In this document: positions 16,241-25,257 of the stretch, piece after piece
Layout: every line of letters begins with the position of its first letter
Numbering within the stretch: position 1 is the first letter of the stretch
From: Firmicutes bacterium CAG:194
GTDB lineage: Bacteria; Bacillota; Clostridia; Lachnospirales; Lachnospiraceae
Direction: 5' to 3'
DNA length: 27,322 nt
Assembly (NCBI GenBank): GCA_000432915.1
Contig: HF995226.1
Location: 10,497-37,818 of the forward strand
Translations under genes and position numbers: made by a program
The notes under the pieces: generated by a model
What the model saw: only the letters and a program-made list of their open reading frames with translations
The model's database searches: none
What the model was told of the DNA's origin: nothing

Positions 16241-17236
16241 ATGATTGCAGTGATCAGAGGAACCGGTTCTTATATTCCGCCGCGGGTGGTGGAAAATGAG
16301 GAACTAAAAAATTACATAGAAACAAATGATACATGGATCCGGGAACGGACAGGGATAGAAAGGCGTCATGTTGTGACAGATGATACGGTCGCTTCTATGG
16401 CTGTAGAAGCCGGAAAAGCAGCATTGGAAAATGCCGGAATACAGGCAGAATCGCTGGAACTGATCATCGTATCCACAACAAGTCCCACGCAGATGATCCC
16501 ATGCAATGCCTGTCTGGTGCAAAAGGAGCTTGGTGCGGTAAAGGCGGCGTGCTTTGACCTGAATGCTGCCTGCAGTGGATTTATCACAGCTTACCAGACC
16601 GCCTGCGCCTATATAGAAAGCGGATTCTATCAGAAGATCCTTGTGATCGGCAGTGAAGCACTTTCCTGTATTACAGATTGGTCGGACCGCAGTACCTGTA
16701 TTTTATTCGGAGACGGAGCAGGTGCGGTGGTTCTGACGGCGGAAGCAGGCGAAAAACAGGTATCTGTCTGTGGTGCAGATGGCAGGATGGGAGATGCATT
16801 GACACTATACAGCGGGTATTCTTCAAATCCGTTTGGCACGCAAGAGCCGATGCAGAGAGCAGCAGCGGATGACAGCGGAAAAAATGCATGTGTCAGAATG
16901 GACGGACAGGCGATTTTCCGGTTTGCCGTCCGTAAGGTGCCACAGCTCATAGAGGAGTTGCTACAGAAAAACAGCTTACAGAAGGAAGCTATCAAATATT
17001 ATATTCTGCATCAGGCAAATGAGCGCATTGTGGAAGCTGTTGCAAAAAGAACAGGACAGCCGATCGAAAAATTCCCGATGAATGTACAGGAGTATGGAAA
17101 TACTTCTTCTGCTTCTGTTCCGATTTTATTGGACGAGCTTTGTCGGGATGGCAGAGTAAAAGCCGGAGACAGGCTGGTGATCGCCGGATTCGGAGGCGGG
17201 CTGACCTGGGCAGCCAGTGTTGTGACATGGCGGTAG
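16241..17236 (+). CDS. fabH: 3-oxoacyl-ACP synthase III (KAS III)
   Basis: Starts type II fatty acid synthesis by condensing acetyl-CoA (or branched acyl-CoA) with malonyl-ACP in the cytoplasm. The start at 16241 (MIAVIRGTGSYIPP) has GAGGA six bases upstream and aligns with the usual FabH start; an ATG at 16229 is in frame but badly placed. It has 331 residues. Catalytic triad: Cys111 in NAACSGF, His257 in LHQANERI, Asn287 in GNTSS. First gene of the operon. The acyl carrier protein gene often found directly after fabH is missing; fabK follows after 22 bases. Confidence 0.97.
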   Translation: MIAVIRGTGSYIPPRVVENEELKNYIETNDTWIRERTGIERRHVVTDDTVASMAVEAGKAALENAGIQAESLELIIVSTTSPTQMIPCNACLVQKELGAVKAACFDLNAACSGFITAYQTACAYIESGFYQKILVIGSEALSCITDWSDRSTCILFGDGAGAVVLTAEAGEKQVSVCGADGRMGDALTLYSGYSSNPFGTQEPMQRAAADDSGKNACVRMDGQAIFRFAVRKVPQLIEELLQKNSLQKEAIKYYILHQANERIVEAVAKRTGQPIEKFPMNVQEYGNTSSASVPILLDELCRDGRVKAGDRLVIAGFGGGLTWAASVVTWR

Positions 17237-17258
17237 GAAGATGGAAAAGGAGAATAAA

Positions 17259-18197
17259 ATGCAGACAGAAATAAATAACTTATTGGAAATAGAATATCCG
17301 ATCATACAGGGCGGTATGGCATGGGTAGCAGAGCATCATCTGGCAGCAGCTGTATCAGAAGCCGGCGGATTTGGGCTGATCGGTGCAGCAAATGCACCGG
17401 CTGACTGGGTCAGAGAGCAGATCCGGAAAACAAAGGAATTAACGGATCGACCGTTTGGCGTAAATGTCATGTTAATGAGTCCCTATGCGGACGAAGTTGC
17501 CCGGGTGATCGCAGAGGAAGGTGTAAAGGCTGTTACAACAGGAGCCGGCAATCCGGAAAAATATATGGAACTGTGGAAAGAACGGAATATCAAAGTGATT
17601 CCGGTTGTGGCATCGGTTGCACTGGCAAAACGTATGGAGCGTTGCGGGGCAGACGCAGTTGTGGCAGAGGGATGCGAATCCGGCGGACATATCGGAGAAA
17701 GTACGACAATGACATTAGTACCACAGGTTGTGGATGCGGTTGACATCCCGGTGATCGCCGCCGGAGGGATCGGTGATGGCAGAGGAATTGCAGCAGCATT
17801 TATGCTGGGGGCAAAGGGCGTACAGATGGGTACACGGTTTGTAGTCACAAATGAATGTCAGGTACATCCGGCTTATAAGGAACGCATCATCCGGGCAAAG
17901 GATATTGATACAAGAGTTACAGGAAGAAGTACGGGACACCCGATCCGGGCACTGCGGAATGATATGACAAAAGCCTATTTGCAAAAGGAACAGGAGGGAG
18001 CCTCTACAGAAGAGCTGGAGCTTCTGGCCTCCGGTGCACTCAGAAGAGCCGTGCAGGAAGGCGATATTCATAACGGCAGTCTGATGTCCGGTCAGATTGC
18101 AGGACTTATCAAAGAAGAAGTTAGCTGTAAACAACTAATTGATACGCTGGTAAGCCAGACAAAAGAAGCATTAAACAGGAGCAGGATGTATGAGTAA
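17259..18197 (+). CDS. fabK: Enoyl-ACP reductase II, FMN-dependent
   Basis: Reduces trans-2-enoyl-ACP in the last step of each elongation cycle. This is the flavoprotein FabK, unrelated to FabI and intrinsically insensitive to triclosan. The start at 17259 (MQTEINNLLE) follows AAGGAG; the in-frame ATG at 17241 lies too close to the previous stop and lacks a site. It has 312 residues in a TIM-barrel fold. Seen: YPIIQGGMAWVA at the N-terminus, the conserved AEGCESGGHIGE loop, and the FMN phosphate-binding VIAAGGIGDGRGIAAA and GAKGVQMGTRF. Overlaps fabD by 8 bases. Confidence 0.96.
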   Translation: MQTEINNLLEIEYPIIQGGMAWVAEHHLAAAVSEAGGFGLIGAANAPADWVREQIRKTKELTDRPFGVNVMLMSPYADEVARVIAEEGVKAVTTGAGNPEKYMELWKERNIKVIPVVASVALAKRMERCGADAVVAEGCESGGHIGESTTMTLVPQVVDAVDIPVIAAGGIGDGRGIAAAFMLGAKGVQMGTRFVVTNECQVHPAYKERIIRAKDIDTRVTGRSTGHPIRALRNDMTKAYLQKEQEGASTEELELLASGALRRAVQEGDIHNGSLMSGQIAGLIKEEVSCKQLIDTLVSQTKEALNRSRMYE

Positions 18198-19110
18198 AAT
18201 TGCTTTTATCTATCCCGGACAGGGGGCACAGAAATGTGGCATGGGACGGGATTTTTATGAAAACAGTGAGCAGGCAGAAAGATACTTTGATGATGTCTGT
18301 GGGCAGCTTGATTTTGATCTGAAAAAAATCTGTTTTACAGAAAATGAAGAGATCAATCAGACGGAGTTTACACAGCCGGCGATGGTTGCAGTCTGTCTGA
18401 TGATCACGCAGGAACTGCTTATGCGGGGAATCAGACCGGAAATGACTGCAGGACTCAGTCTTGGAGAATACGCGGCAATCGCTACAGCCGGGGCATTTTC
18501 CATGGAGGATGCAGTACTTCTTGTCAGAGAGCGCGGAAAGCTGATGCAGTACACCGTACCGGCGGGAATCGGCGGTATGAGTGCAGTGCTGGGCATGGAA
18601 GCAGAAAAGATAGAAGATGTGCTGCAGGACATTCCGGGAGCTATGATCGCAAATTACAACTGTCCGGGACAGATTGTTATCACAGGTGAGCTTACGGCAC
18701 TTGAAAAGGCAGGTGCTGCATTGAAAGAAGCCGGTGCAAAGAGGGTATTGCCATTGAAAGTGAGTGGCCCGTTTCATTCTTCCCTGATGGAGCCGGCAGC
18801 TTCAAAGTTGAAACAGGAGCTTTTAAAAGTAACAATATCCGATCTGCAGATCCCTTACATTTCCAATGTGACAGCGCAGAAGGTAACGGATAAGCAGGAG
18901 ATTGCCGGACTGCTTTGTGAGGGAATCCATTCTTCCGTGCACTGGGAGCAGAGTGTGAGATATATGATAAGGCAGGGAGTTGATACTTTTGTAGAGATCG
19001 GTCCGGGAAGAACACTGGCCGGCTTCATGAAGAAGATAGATCCGGCAGTAACTGTGAAAAATGTCGCCGTCTGGGAAGATGTGGAGAAAGTGGTAAATGA
19101 ATTATGTTAA
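18190..19110 (+). CDS. fabD: Malonyl-CoA:ACP transacylase
   Basis: Transfers malonyl from CoA to ACP, supplying the extender unit to FabH and FabF. The start at 18190 overlaps fabK and has AGGAGC upstream. It has 306 residues. Seen: N-terminal FIYPGQGAQ, nucleophile Ser90 in GLSLGEY, catalytic His196 in GPFHSSLM, and PYISNVTA near the C-terminus. The residue before the serine is Leu instead of the E. coli His, which I believe is common in Firmicute FabD. Overlaps fabG by 7 bases, indicating tight coupling. Confidence 0.96.
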   Translation: MSKIAFIYPGQGAQKCGMGRDFYENSEQAERYFDDVCGQLDFDLKKICFTENEEINQTEFTQPAMVAVCLMITQELLMRGIRPEMTAGLSLGEYAAIATAGAFSMEDAVLLVRERGKLMQYTVPAGIGGMSAVLGMEAEKIEDVLQDIPGAMIANYNCPGQIVITGELTALEKAGAALKEAGAKRVLPLKVSGPFHSSLMEPAASKLKQELLKVTISDLQIPYISNVTAQKVTDKQEIAGLLCEGIHSSVHWEQSVRYMIRQGVDTFVEIGPGRTLAGFMKKIDPAVTVKNVAVWEDVEKVVNELC

Positions 19111-19841
19111 CTGGAAAAGTGGCACTGGTAACAGGTGCATCCAGAGGAATCGGGTGTGCAATTGCTAAGAAGCTGGCAAGCATGGGAGCGCTTGTGATCG
19201 TGAATTATAATGGCTCAAAGGAAGCAGCGGAGACTGTTGCAGGGGAAATTTGTAAAGAAGGCGGCAGTGCTGTAACCTATGGCTGTGATGTGTCGGATGA
19301 AGCGGCCGCGACAGCTATGATCGCAGCAATTACAAAAGACTACGGCGGAATAGACATTCTTGTCAATAATGCAGGGATCACAAGGGATAACCTAATGCTC
19401 CGTATGACAGATGCGGAATTTGATGCGGTGCTTGCAACTAACCTGAAAGGTGCATTTCATACAATGCGTGCTGCAGCAAAGACAATGCTGAAAAAGCGCT
19501 ATGGCAGGATTATCAACATTGCGTCTGTATCGGGAATTACCGGAAATGCAGGACAGGCAAATTATGCTGCTGCGAAGGCAGGGATGATCGGTATGACAAA
19601 ATCTGCCGCGAGAGAACTCGCCGGCCGTGGAATTACAGTAAATGCAGTTGCACCGGGATTCATTGAAACCGATATGACAAGGAAGCTTCCCGAAGAAATC
19701 AGGGAAGGTGCATGTAAGCAGATCCCGCTTGGGCGGTTCGGACAGCCTGAGGATGTGGCAAAGGCAGTGGCATTTCTAGCTGCGGAAGGATCGTATCTGA
19801 CAGGACAGGTGCTTGCTGTTGACGGTGGCATGGTAATGTAG
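19104..19841 (+). CDS. fabG: 3-oxoacyl-ACP reductase
   Basis: NADPH-dependent short-chain dehydrogenase that reduces 3-oxoacyl-ACP to 3-hydroxyacyl-ACP. It has 245 residues. Seen: Rossmann glycine motif TGASRGIG near residue 11, NNAG motif, catalytic Ser141 in INIASVSG, Tyr154 and Lys158 in NYAAAKAG, and the C-terminal GSYLTGQVLAVDGGMVM that is typical of FabG. Start overlaps the fabD stop; fabF follows after 14 bases. Among many SDR enzymes, its place in this operon makes FabG the clear choice. Confidence 0.96.
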   Translation: MLTGKVALVTGASRGIGCAIAKKLASMGALVIVNYNGSKEAAETVAGEICKEGGSAVTYGCDVSDEAAATAMIAAITKDYGGIDILVNNAGITRDNLMLRMTDAEFDAVLATNLKGAFHTMRAAAKTMLKKRYGRIINIASVSGITGNAGQANYAAAKAGMIGMTKSAARELAGRGITVNAVAPGFIETDMTRKLPEEIREGACKQIPLGRFGQPEDVAKAVAFLAAEGSYLTGQVLAVDGGMVM

Positions 19842-19855
19842 AATGGAGACAGAGA

Positions 19856-21094
19856 ATGAAAAGAAGAGTTGTTATTACAGGAATGGGGGCAGTTACCCCG
19901 ACCGGAAACAATGTGGATACATTTTGGAACAGCTGTAAGGAAGGAAAAGTCGGCATTGACCGGATCACAAAGTTTGATACATCGGATTTTAAGGTAAAGC
20001 TTGCAGCAGAGGTAAAGGATTTCAGAGCTGCTGACCATATGGATCCGAAGGCGGCAAGACGTATGGAGCCTTTTGCACAGTATGCTGTGGCGGCTTCGGG
20101 AGAAGCGATGGAGGATGCAGGGATCAATATGGAAGCGGAAGACCCTTACCGCGTGGGAGTGATCATTGGCTCCGGTATCGGAAGTCTGGAGACAGTGGAG
20201 GCTACTTATGATAAAGTGCTGGAACATAAGGTAAACAGGGTAAATCCGCTGACGATTCCTAAGATGATCTCTAACATGGCTGCAGGTAATGTTTCCATTC
20301 AGTTCGGACTTAAGGGAAAGTGTGAAAATGTCGTAACAGCCTGTGCAACGGGCACAAATTGTATCGGTGATGCCATGCGCACGATCCAGTACGGAGAAGC
20401 GGATATCATGCTGGCCGGTGGAACAGAAAGCTGTATCTGCCCTACGGGGGTTGCAGGTTTTCAGCAGCTGACAGCACTTTCGACGGAAACAGACAGGATG
20501 CGGGCTTCCATTCCTTTTGACAAGGACAGAAACGGTTTTGTCATGGGAGAAGGGGCAGGTATTTTGGTACTGGAAGAGCTTTCCCACGCACAAAAGCGCG
20601 GCGCACATATTTATGCAGAGCTTGTGGGATATGGAGCAACAGCGGATGCATATCATATTACATCTCCGTGTGAGGATGGAAGCGGCGCGGCAAAGGCAAT
20701 GGAGATCGCCATGCGGGAAGCAGGCATAGAGCCGGCGCAGATTGACTATATCAATGCACACGGTACAAGTACACATCATAATGATCTGTTTGAAACAAGA
20801 GCGATCTGGCTTGCATTTGGTGCACACGCAGAAAATGTGCAGATCAATTCAACAAAATCCATGATCGGACATCTTCTTGGGGCAGCAGGCGGCGTGGAAG
20901 CTATTGTCTGTGTGAAGTCTATTCAGGATGGATTTGTGCACCGGACAGCAGGTACAAAAGAAACAGATCCGGAATGTGATCTGCATTATACGATCGGCGG
21001 ACCTGTGGAGAAAAAGATCACTTATGCAATGAGCGATTCTCTGGGATTTGGCGGGCATAACGCGGTGCTTGTTTTTAAAGCATTTGATGTCTGA
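19856..21094 (+). CDS. fabF: 3-oxoacyl-ACP synthase II (KAS II)
   Basis: Condenses malonyl-ACP with the growing acyl-ACP in each elongation round. It has 412 residues, the usual size. The start at 19856 (MKRRVVITGMGAVTPTG) is family-typical with GGAG upstream. Catalytic residues: Cys163 in TACATGTN, His302 in NAHGTST, His339 in MIGHLLGAAGG. After the first His motif the sequence is HHND where many homologues have PYND or PLND. No fabB-type second KAS is seen in the window, so this is probably the only elongating enzyme of the cluster. Confidence 0.97.
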   Translation: MKRRVVITGMGAVTPTGNNVDTFWNSCKEGKVGIDRITKFDTSDFKVKLAAEVKDFRAADHMDPKAARRMEPFAQYAVAASGEAMEDAGINMEAEDPYRVGVIIGSGIGSLETVEATYDKVLEHKVNRVNPLTIPKMISNMAAGNVSIQFGLKGKCENVVTACATGTNCIGDAMRTIQYGEADIMLAGGTESCICPTGVAGFQQLTALSTETDRMRASIPFDKDRNGFVMGEGAGILVLEELSHAQKRGAHIYAELVGYGATADAYHITSPCEDGSGAAKAMEIAMREAGIEPAQIDYINAHGTSTHHNDLFETRAIWLAFGAHAENVQINSTKSMIGHLLGAAGGVEAIVCVKSIQDGFVHRTAGTKETDPECDLHYTIGGPVEKKITYAMSDSLGFGGHNAVLVFKAFDV

Positions 21095-21152
21095 CGATTA
21101 TGGAAGGACAGCACAGAGTGATCATAGATCAGAAAAGGTGAAAGGCAAAGCT

Positions 21153-21608
21153 ATGGAATTTGAAAATATGATAAAGCTGATCCAGACAGTGTCGGCATCG
21201 GAACTGGACAGCTTCTGTTATGAAGAAAACGGTATCAGGATAAAATGCGGAAAAAAATCGGGAAAAACGGTTATGGTACATGACTCCGCAGAAAACAGTG
21301 CGTATTGTGGTGGCATGAATGAAGACGGAGATGTTCAGAGTAAAGATTGTACAGACATTGCCTCACCACTGGTAGGCGTGTTTTATGAAGCACCGGCTGA
21401 AGGAGAAGACCCATTTGTGCAGGTCGGAGATCGCGTAAAAAAAGGACAGGTGCTTGGTATTATTGAAGCAATGAAGCTGATGAATGAAATTGAAAGTGAT
21501 GCTGATGGCATCGTCCGGGAAATCAGGGTACACAATACGGACACAGTGGAATACGGACAGATATTATTTGTGATCGAAAAAGAAACGATAGGAGAGGCAG
21601 CATCATGA
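21153..21608 (+). CDS. accB: Biotin carboxyl carrier protein of acetyl-CoA carboxylase
   Basis: Carries biotin between the AccC and AccD-AccA active sites. The start at 21153 (MEFENMIKLIQ) is chosen because family members begin with such a helix; the longer frame overlaps fabF. It has 151 residues: an N-terminal helical part (1-30), a variable linker (about 40-75) and the biotinyl domain with EAMKLMNE, the biotinylated lysine being Lys108. The stop overlaps the fabZ start (ATGA). No birA-type ligase gene is in the window. Confidence 0.95.
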   Translation: MEFENMIKLIQTVSASELDSFCYEENGIRIKCGKKSGKTVMVHDSAENSAYCGGMNEDGDVQSKDCTDIASPLVGVFYEAPAEGEDPFVQVGDRVKKGQVLGIIEAMKLMNEIESDADGIVREIRVHNTDTVEYGQILFVIEKETIGEAAS

Positions 21609-22033
21609 AATCTTTGCATATCAATGAAATAAAAGAGATCCTGCCACACAGACACCCATTTCTTCTGCTGGATAGAATTGAGGACTATGAACCGGGACAA
21701 TATGCGATCGGTTATAAATGTGTGACTTACAGGGAAGATTTTTTTGCGGGGCATTTTCCGCAGGAACCGGTTATGCCGGGTGTACTCATCATAGAAGCCC
21801 TGGCACAGACAGGAGCCGTCGCTATTTTATCACAGCCTGAAAATAAAGGGAAGATCGCCTTCTTCGGCGGAATTGAGAAATGCAGATTCCGTGGAAAAGT
21901 AGTACCGGGAGATATGCTCAGGCTGGAAACGAAGATTATAAAACAAAAGGGACCGGTTGGTATCGGAGAAGCAACAGCGAGTGTTGACGGAAAAGTAGTT
22001 GCCAGCGGACAACTGACATTTATGATAGGGTAA
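21605..22033 (+). CDS. fabZ: 3-hydroxyacyl-ACP dehydratase
   Basis: Dehydrates 3-hydroxyacyl-ACP to trans-2-enoyl-ACP, the substrate of FabK. It has 142 residues in a single hot-dog fold. Seen: LPHRHPFLLLDRI at 14-25, catalytic His50 in AGHFPQEPVMPGV and Glu64 in IIEALAQTG. The 4-base overlap with accB implies coupled translation. No separate fabM or fabA isomerase is visible, so how unsaturated chains are made is not shown here. Confidence 0.97.
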   Translation: MKSLHINEIKEILPHRHPFLLLDRIEDYEPGQYAIGYKCVTYREDFFAGHFPQEPVMPGVLIIEALAQTGAVAILSQPENKGKIAFFGGIEKCRFRGKVVPGDMLRLETKIIKQKGPVGIGEATASVDGKVVASGQLTFMIG

Positions 22034-22039
22034 ATAAAA

Positions 22040-23377
22040 ATGATAAGAAAGTTACTTGTGGCAAATCGCGGAGAGATCGCCGTGCGGATCATCAGAGCCT
22101 GTCGCGAAATGGGAATCGAGACGGTGGCAATTTATTCGGAGGCAGACAGGGAAGCGTTACATGCAAAGCTGGCAGATGAGGCTGTATGTATCGGACCTGC
22201 TGCACTTTCTGAAAGCTATTTATCGATGGAGAGGATCATCAGTGCAACTATTGTGACCGGTGCACAGGCAATTCATCCGGGATTTGGATTTTTATCGGAA
22301 AATGCAAAGTTTGCAGCATTGTGTGAAAAGTGCAATATTATTTTTGTCGGTCCTAAGGCAGAAACGATTGAAAGGCTGGGGAATAAACAGCTTGCACGGG
22401 AAACGATGCAGAAAGCGGGAGTTCCGGTTATACCGGGCAGCGACAGAGCGGTTTTTGATTACCGGGACGGACTGCAGGAAGCGGAAAAAATCGGTTATCC
22501 CATTATGATCAAGGCAGCACTCGGAGGCGGTGGAAAGGGAATGCGTCTTTCCGGATCCAAAGAGGATTTTGAAAAGAATTTCCGGATCGCACAGGCAGAA
22601 GCAAAACAGTGTTTCGGTGATGATGCCATGTATCTGGAACATTATATCAAAGGTCCCCGCCATGTGGAATTTCAGATCCTGGCAGATTCCCACGGTAATG
22701 TGGTACATCTTGGGGAACGGGATTGCTCTATCCAGAGAAAACACCAGAAGCTGATCGAGGAAGCGCCGTGCAGCGTATTATCATCCAGACAGCGGATGGA
22801 GATGGGACAGACAGCGGTACGTGCGGCAAAGGCAGCAGGATATATAAATGCAGGCACGATAGAGTTTCTGTTAGAGCCTTCCGGTACTTTTTATTTTATG
22901 GAAATGAATACAAGAATACAGGTAGAACATCCGATCACGGAGTGGATCACAGGAATTGATCTGATCAAAGAGCAGATCAGAATAGCTGCGGGGGAAAAAC
23001 TGACTTTTTCCCAAAAAGATATCAGAATTAACGGACATGCGATCGAGGTGCGGATCAATGCGGAAAAACCGGAAGAAGATTTCAGACCGTGCCCCGGAAC
23101 GATCACGGGTTTACATCTGCCCGGTGGAAAAGGAATCAGAATCGATTCCGCAATATACAGCGGATATAAGATTCCACCATTTTATGATTCCATGATCGCA
23201 AAGATCAGCGTCTGGGCAAAAACAAGAGAAGAAGCAATCCGGAAAGCGCAGAGTGCTTTAGGTGAAGTCATCATAGAAGGCGTTGATACTAATGTGGATT
23301 ATCAATACGGCATTTTGGAAGAACCTGACTATCGGGACGGAAATGTGGATATCAACTATATAGAAAACCATTTTTGA
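22040..23377 (+). CDS. accC: Biotin carboxylase subunit of acetyl-CoA carboxylase
   Basis: ATP-dependent carboxylation of the biotin on AccB using bicarbonate. It has 445 residues, as in E. coli. Seen: N-terminal LLVANRGEIAVRIIRACREMGI, ATP-grasp glycine loop AALGGGGKGMR near residue 165, KHQKLIEEAP, and the catalytic MEMNTRIQVEHPITEW stretch. Starts 6 bases after fabZ with AGGG upstream. Part of the same transcript as fabH to accDA. Confidence 0.97.
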   Translation: MIRKLLVANRGEIAVRIIRACREMGIETVAIYSEADREALHAKLADEAVCIGPAALSESYLSMERIISATIVTGAQAIHPGFGFLSENAKFAALCEKCNIIFVGPKAETIERLGNKQLARETMQKAGVPVIPGSDRAVFDYRDGLQEAEKIGYPIMIKAALGGGGKGMRLSGSKEDFEKNFRIAQAEAKQCFGDDAMYLEHYIKGPRHVEFQILADSHGNVVHLGERDCSIQRKHQKLIEEAPCSVLSSRQRMEMGQTAVRAAKAAGYINAGTIEFLLEPSGTFYFMEMNTRIQVEHPITEWITGIDLIKEQIRIAAGEKLTFSQKDIRINGHAIEVRINAEKPEEDFRPCPGTITGLHLPGGKGIRIDSAIYSGYKIPPFYDSMIAKISVWAKTREEAIRKAQSALGEVIIEGVDTNVDYQYGILEEPDYRDGNVDINYIENHF

Positions 23378-23399
23378 ATTTGGAGAGAAGCGTTGACCG

Positions 23400-25196
23400 A
23401 TGAATTTAGATCATGTATTTAAAAAAACAACAAAGGGATTATATCATACAGGCATAAATCCGTCTGTTCCGGATGATCTGCTTTGTAAGTGTAAAAAATG
23501 CGGTGGTATCGTGCTGATAGACGATGTCAGAAGCGGCGGATATATCTGCCCGAAATGTGGCGGTTATTTCAGAATGAGTGCATATGAACGTATTAAAAGA
23601 GTTGCGGATGAAGGTACCTTTCTGGAATGGGACAGAAATCTTGTCGGAACGGATCCGCTGCAGTTTGAGGGGTATGAAGCAAAGCTCGCAGCGACAAGGC
23701 TGCGAACGCACATGAAAGAGGCAGTTATCACAGGTCGCTGCAGGATCGGTGGCAGACAGACAGTTCTTTGTGTTATGGATGGCAGATTCTTTATGGCAAG
23801 CATGGGAGAAGCTGTCGGAGAAAAAATTACAAGAGCGGTAGAACGTGCCACGAAGTTAAAATTACCTGTTATTATATTTGCATGCTCAGGCGGTGCAAGA
23901 ATGCAGGAGGGGATACTATCCCTGATGCAGATGGCAAAAACGAGTGCTGCCATTAAAAGACACAGTGAGGCAGGACTGCTCTACATAAGTGTGCTGACGG
24001 ATCCGACAACAGGCGGCGTAATGGCAAGTTTTGCGATGCTTGGGGACATCATACTGGCTGAGCCCGGAGCACTTGCCGGATTTGCCGGACAGCGTGTGAT
24101 CGAGCAGACAATCCATCAGAAGCTGCCAAAAGGATTCCAGCGAGCGGAGTTTCTACAGGAACACGGGTTTGTGGACAGGATTGTAAAAAGAGAAGAAATG
24201 AGGCAGGTGCTTTCTGATCTTCTGATGCTGCACCATGCAGGAGAAGAAAACGTATCGGAGAATATTTCCGGATTACAGGATAAAATCAATAAGTTAGCGT
24301 GTGACAACTCGGATGAAGGCAGGAGAGAACAGCTTCAGTCGGGGAAAGCAGGGGCAGATCAGAAAAAAGAACCGTCATGTAATGCAAAGAAACTGACATA
24401 TGAAAAAACTGCCTGGGATCGTGTCCGGCTTGCAAGAGAGCAGGGGCGCAGTATCAGCTCGGATTATATCAGAGAGTTATTTCCGCTTTTTTATGAATTA
24501 CATGGAGACAGGGCGGGAACGGATGATCCGGCTGTCATTGCGGGAATTGCCATGTTTGAAAATATGCCTGTGACAATCATAGCACAGGAAAAGGGGAAAA
24601 ATACGAAAGAACAGGTTGCACATAATTTCGGCATGTGCCAGCCGGGTGGTTATCGTAAGGTAAAAAGATTACTGGCAGAGGCGGAAAAATTTAAGAGACC
24701 GGTGATCTGCTTTGTGGACACACCGGGGGCTTACTGCGGTATTGAAGCGGAAGAACAGGGACAGGGAGAGGCAATTGCGACATCCATTTCGGATATGTCA
24801 GCACTTTCTGTACCGGTTTTATCCATCATCATCGGAGAAGGAGGAAGCGGCGGCGCACTTGCACTTGCAACAGCCAATGAGGTCTGGATGCTGGAAAATG
24901 CAATGTATTCCATTCTTTCACCGGAAGGGTTTGCCAGTATTTTATGGAAAGACAGCCACAGAGCAAAAGAAGCGGCTGCATGTATGAAACTGACGGCAGA
25001 GGATCTGCTTGAGCTGGGAGTCATTGAAAAAGTATTTGCGGAAGAAGAGAAACTGCCTGAAGGGCTGCCCAAACTGACGGCAGAGCTTTCCAAAGAAATA
25101 GGCTTCTTTTTGCAAAAGTATGAAGGAATAAATCCTGAACAGGTAAAAGAAATGCGGTATGAACGGTTTCGGAAAATAGGAAATTTACAGCTGTAA
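23400..25196 (+). CDS. accDA: Fused carboxyltransferase AccD-AccA of acetyl-CoA carboxylase
   Basis: Transfers the carboxyl group from biotin to acetyl-CoA, giving malonyl-CoA. One 598-residue protein carries both subunits normally made separately. AccD part (about 1-285): zinc ribbon with CKKC at 31-34 and CPKC at 50-53, then the crotonase core with CSGGARMQEG and TDPTTGGVMASF. Polar linker of about 40 residues. AccA part (about 330-598): GDRAGTDDPAVIAGIA, NFGMCQPGGYRKV, TPGAYCGIEAEEQGQGEA, IIGEGGSGGALAL. Most of the N-terminal helical region of stand-alone AccA is missing. No stop or frameshift lies between the halves, so the fusion is real in this sequence. Last biosynthetic gene of the operon. 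Confidence 0.95.
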   Translation: MNLDHVFKKTTKGLYHTGINPSVPDDLLCKCKKCGGIVLIDDVRSGGYICPKCGGYFRMSAYERIKRVADEGTFLEWDRNLVGTDPLQFEGYEAKLAATRLRTHMKEAVITGRCRIGGRQTVLCVMDGRFFMASMGEAVGEKITRAVERATKLKLPVIIFACSGGARMQEGILSLMQMAKTSAAIKRHSEAGLLYISVLTDPTTGGVMASFAMLGDIILAEPGALAGFAGQRVIEQTIHQKLPKGFQRAEFLQEHGFVDRIVKREEMRQVLSDLLMLHHAGEENVSENISGLQDKINKLACDNSDEGRREQLQSGKAGADQKKEPSCNAKKLTYEKTAWDRVRLAREQGRSISSDYIRELFPLFYELHGDRAGTDDPAVIAGIAMFENMPVTIIAQEKGKNTKEQVAHNFGMCQPGGYRKVKRLLAEAEKFKRPVICFVDTPGAYCGIEAEEQGQGEAIATSISDMSALSVPVLSIIIGEGGSGGALALATANEVWMLENAMYSILSPEGFASILWKDSHRAKEAAACMKLTAEDLLELGVIEKVFAEEEKLPEGLPKLTAELSKEIGFFLQKYEGINPEQVKEMRYERFRKIGNLQL

Positions 25197-25214
25197 ATAT
25201 ACGAGAAAGCGAGA

Positions 25215-25220
25215 TATAAT
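25215..25220 (+). promoter_or_regulatory. -10 element before the TetR-type gene
   Basis: A perfect TATAAT, 38 bases before the start codon, in the 61-base gap after accDA. The -35 is weak (TGTAAA at 25192-25197). A direct repeat CGAGA-AAG-CGAGA lies in the spacer and might be a binding site. No terminator separates accDA from this gene, so read-through from the fab operon is also likely. Confidence 0.4.
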
Positions 25221-25257
25221 AGGTGCAGGAGAAAACACTTTAAAGGAAGAATACTAC

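Noticed and set aside
19562..20827. 421-codon open frame on the minus strand
   Set aside because: It lies entirely antisense to fabG and fabF, which have complete catalytic motifs. The translation is Cys/His-rich low-quality sequence and no ribosome binding site suits it.
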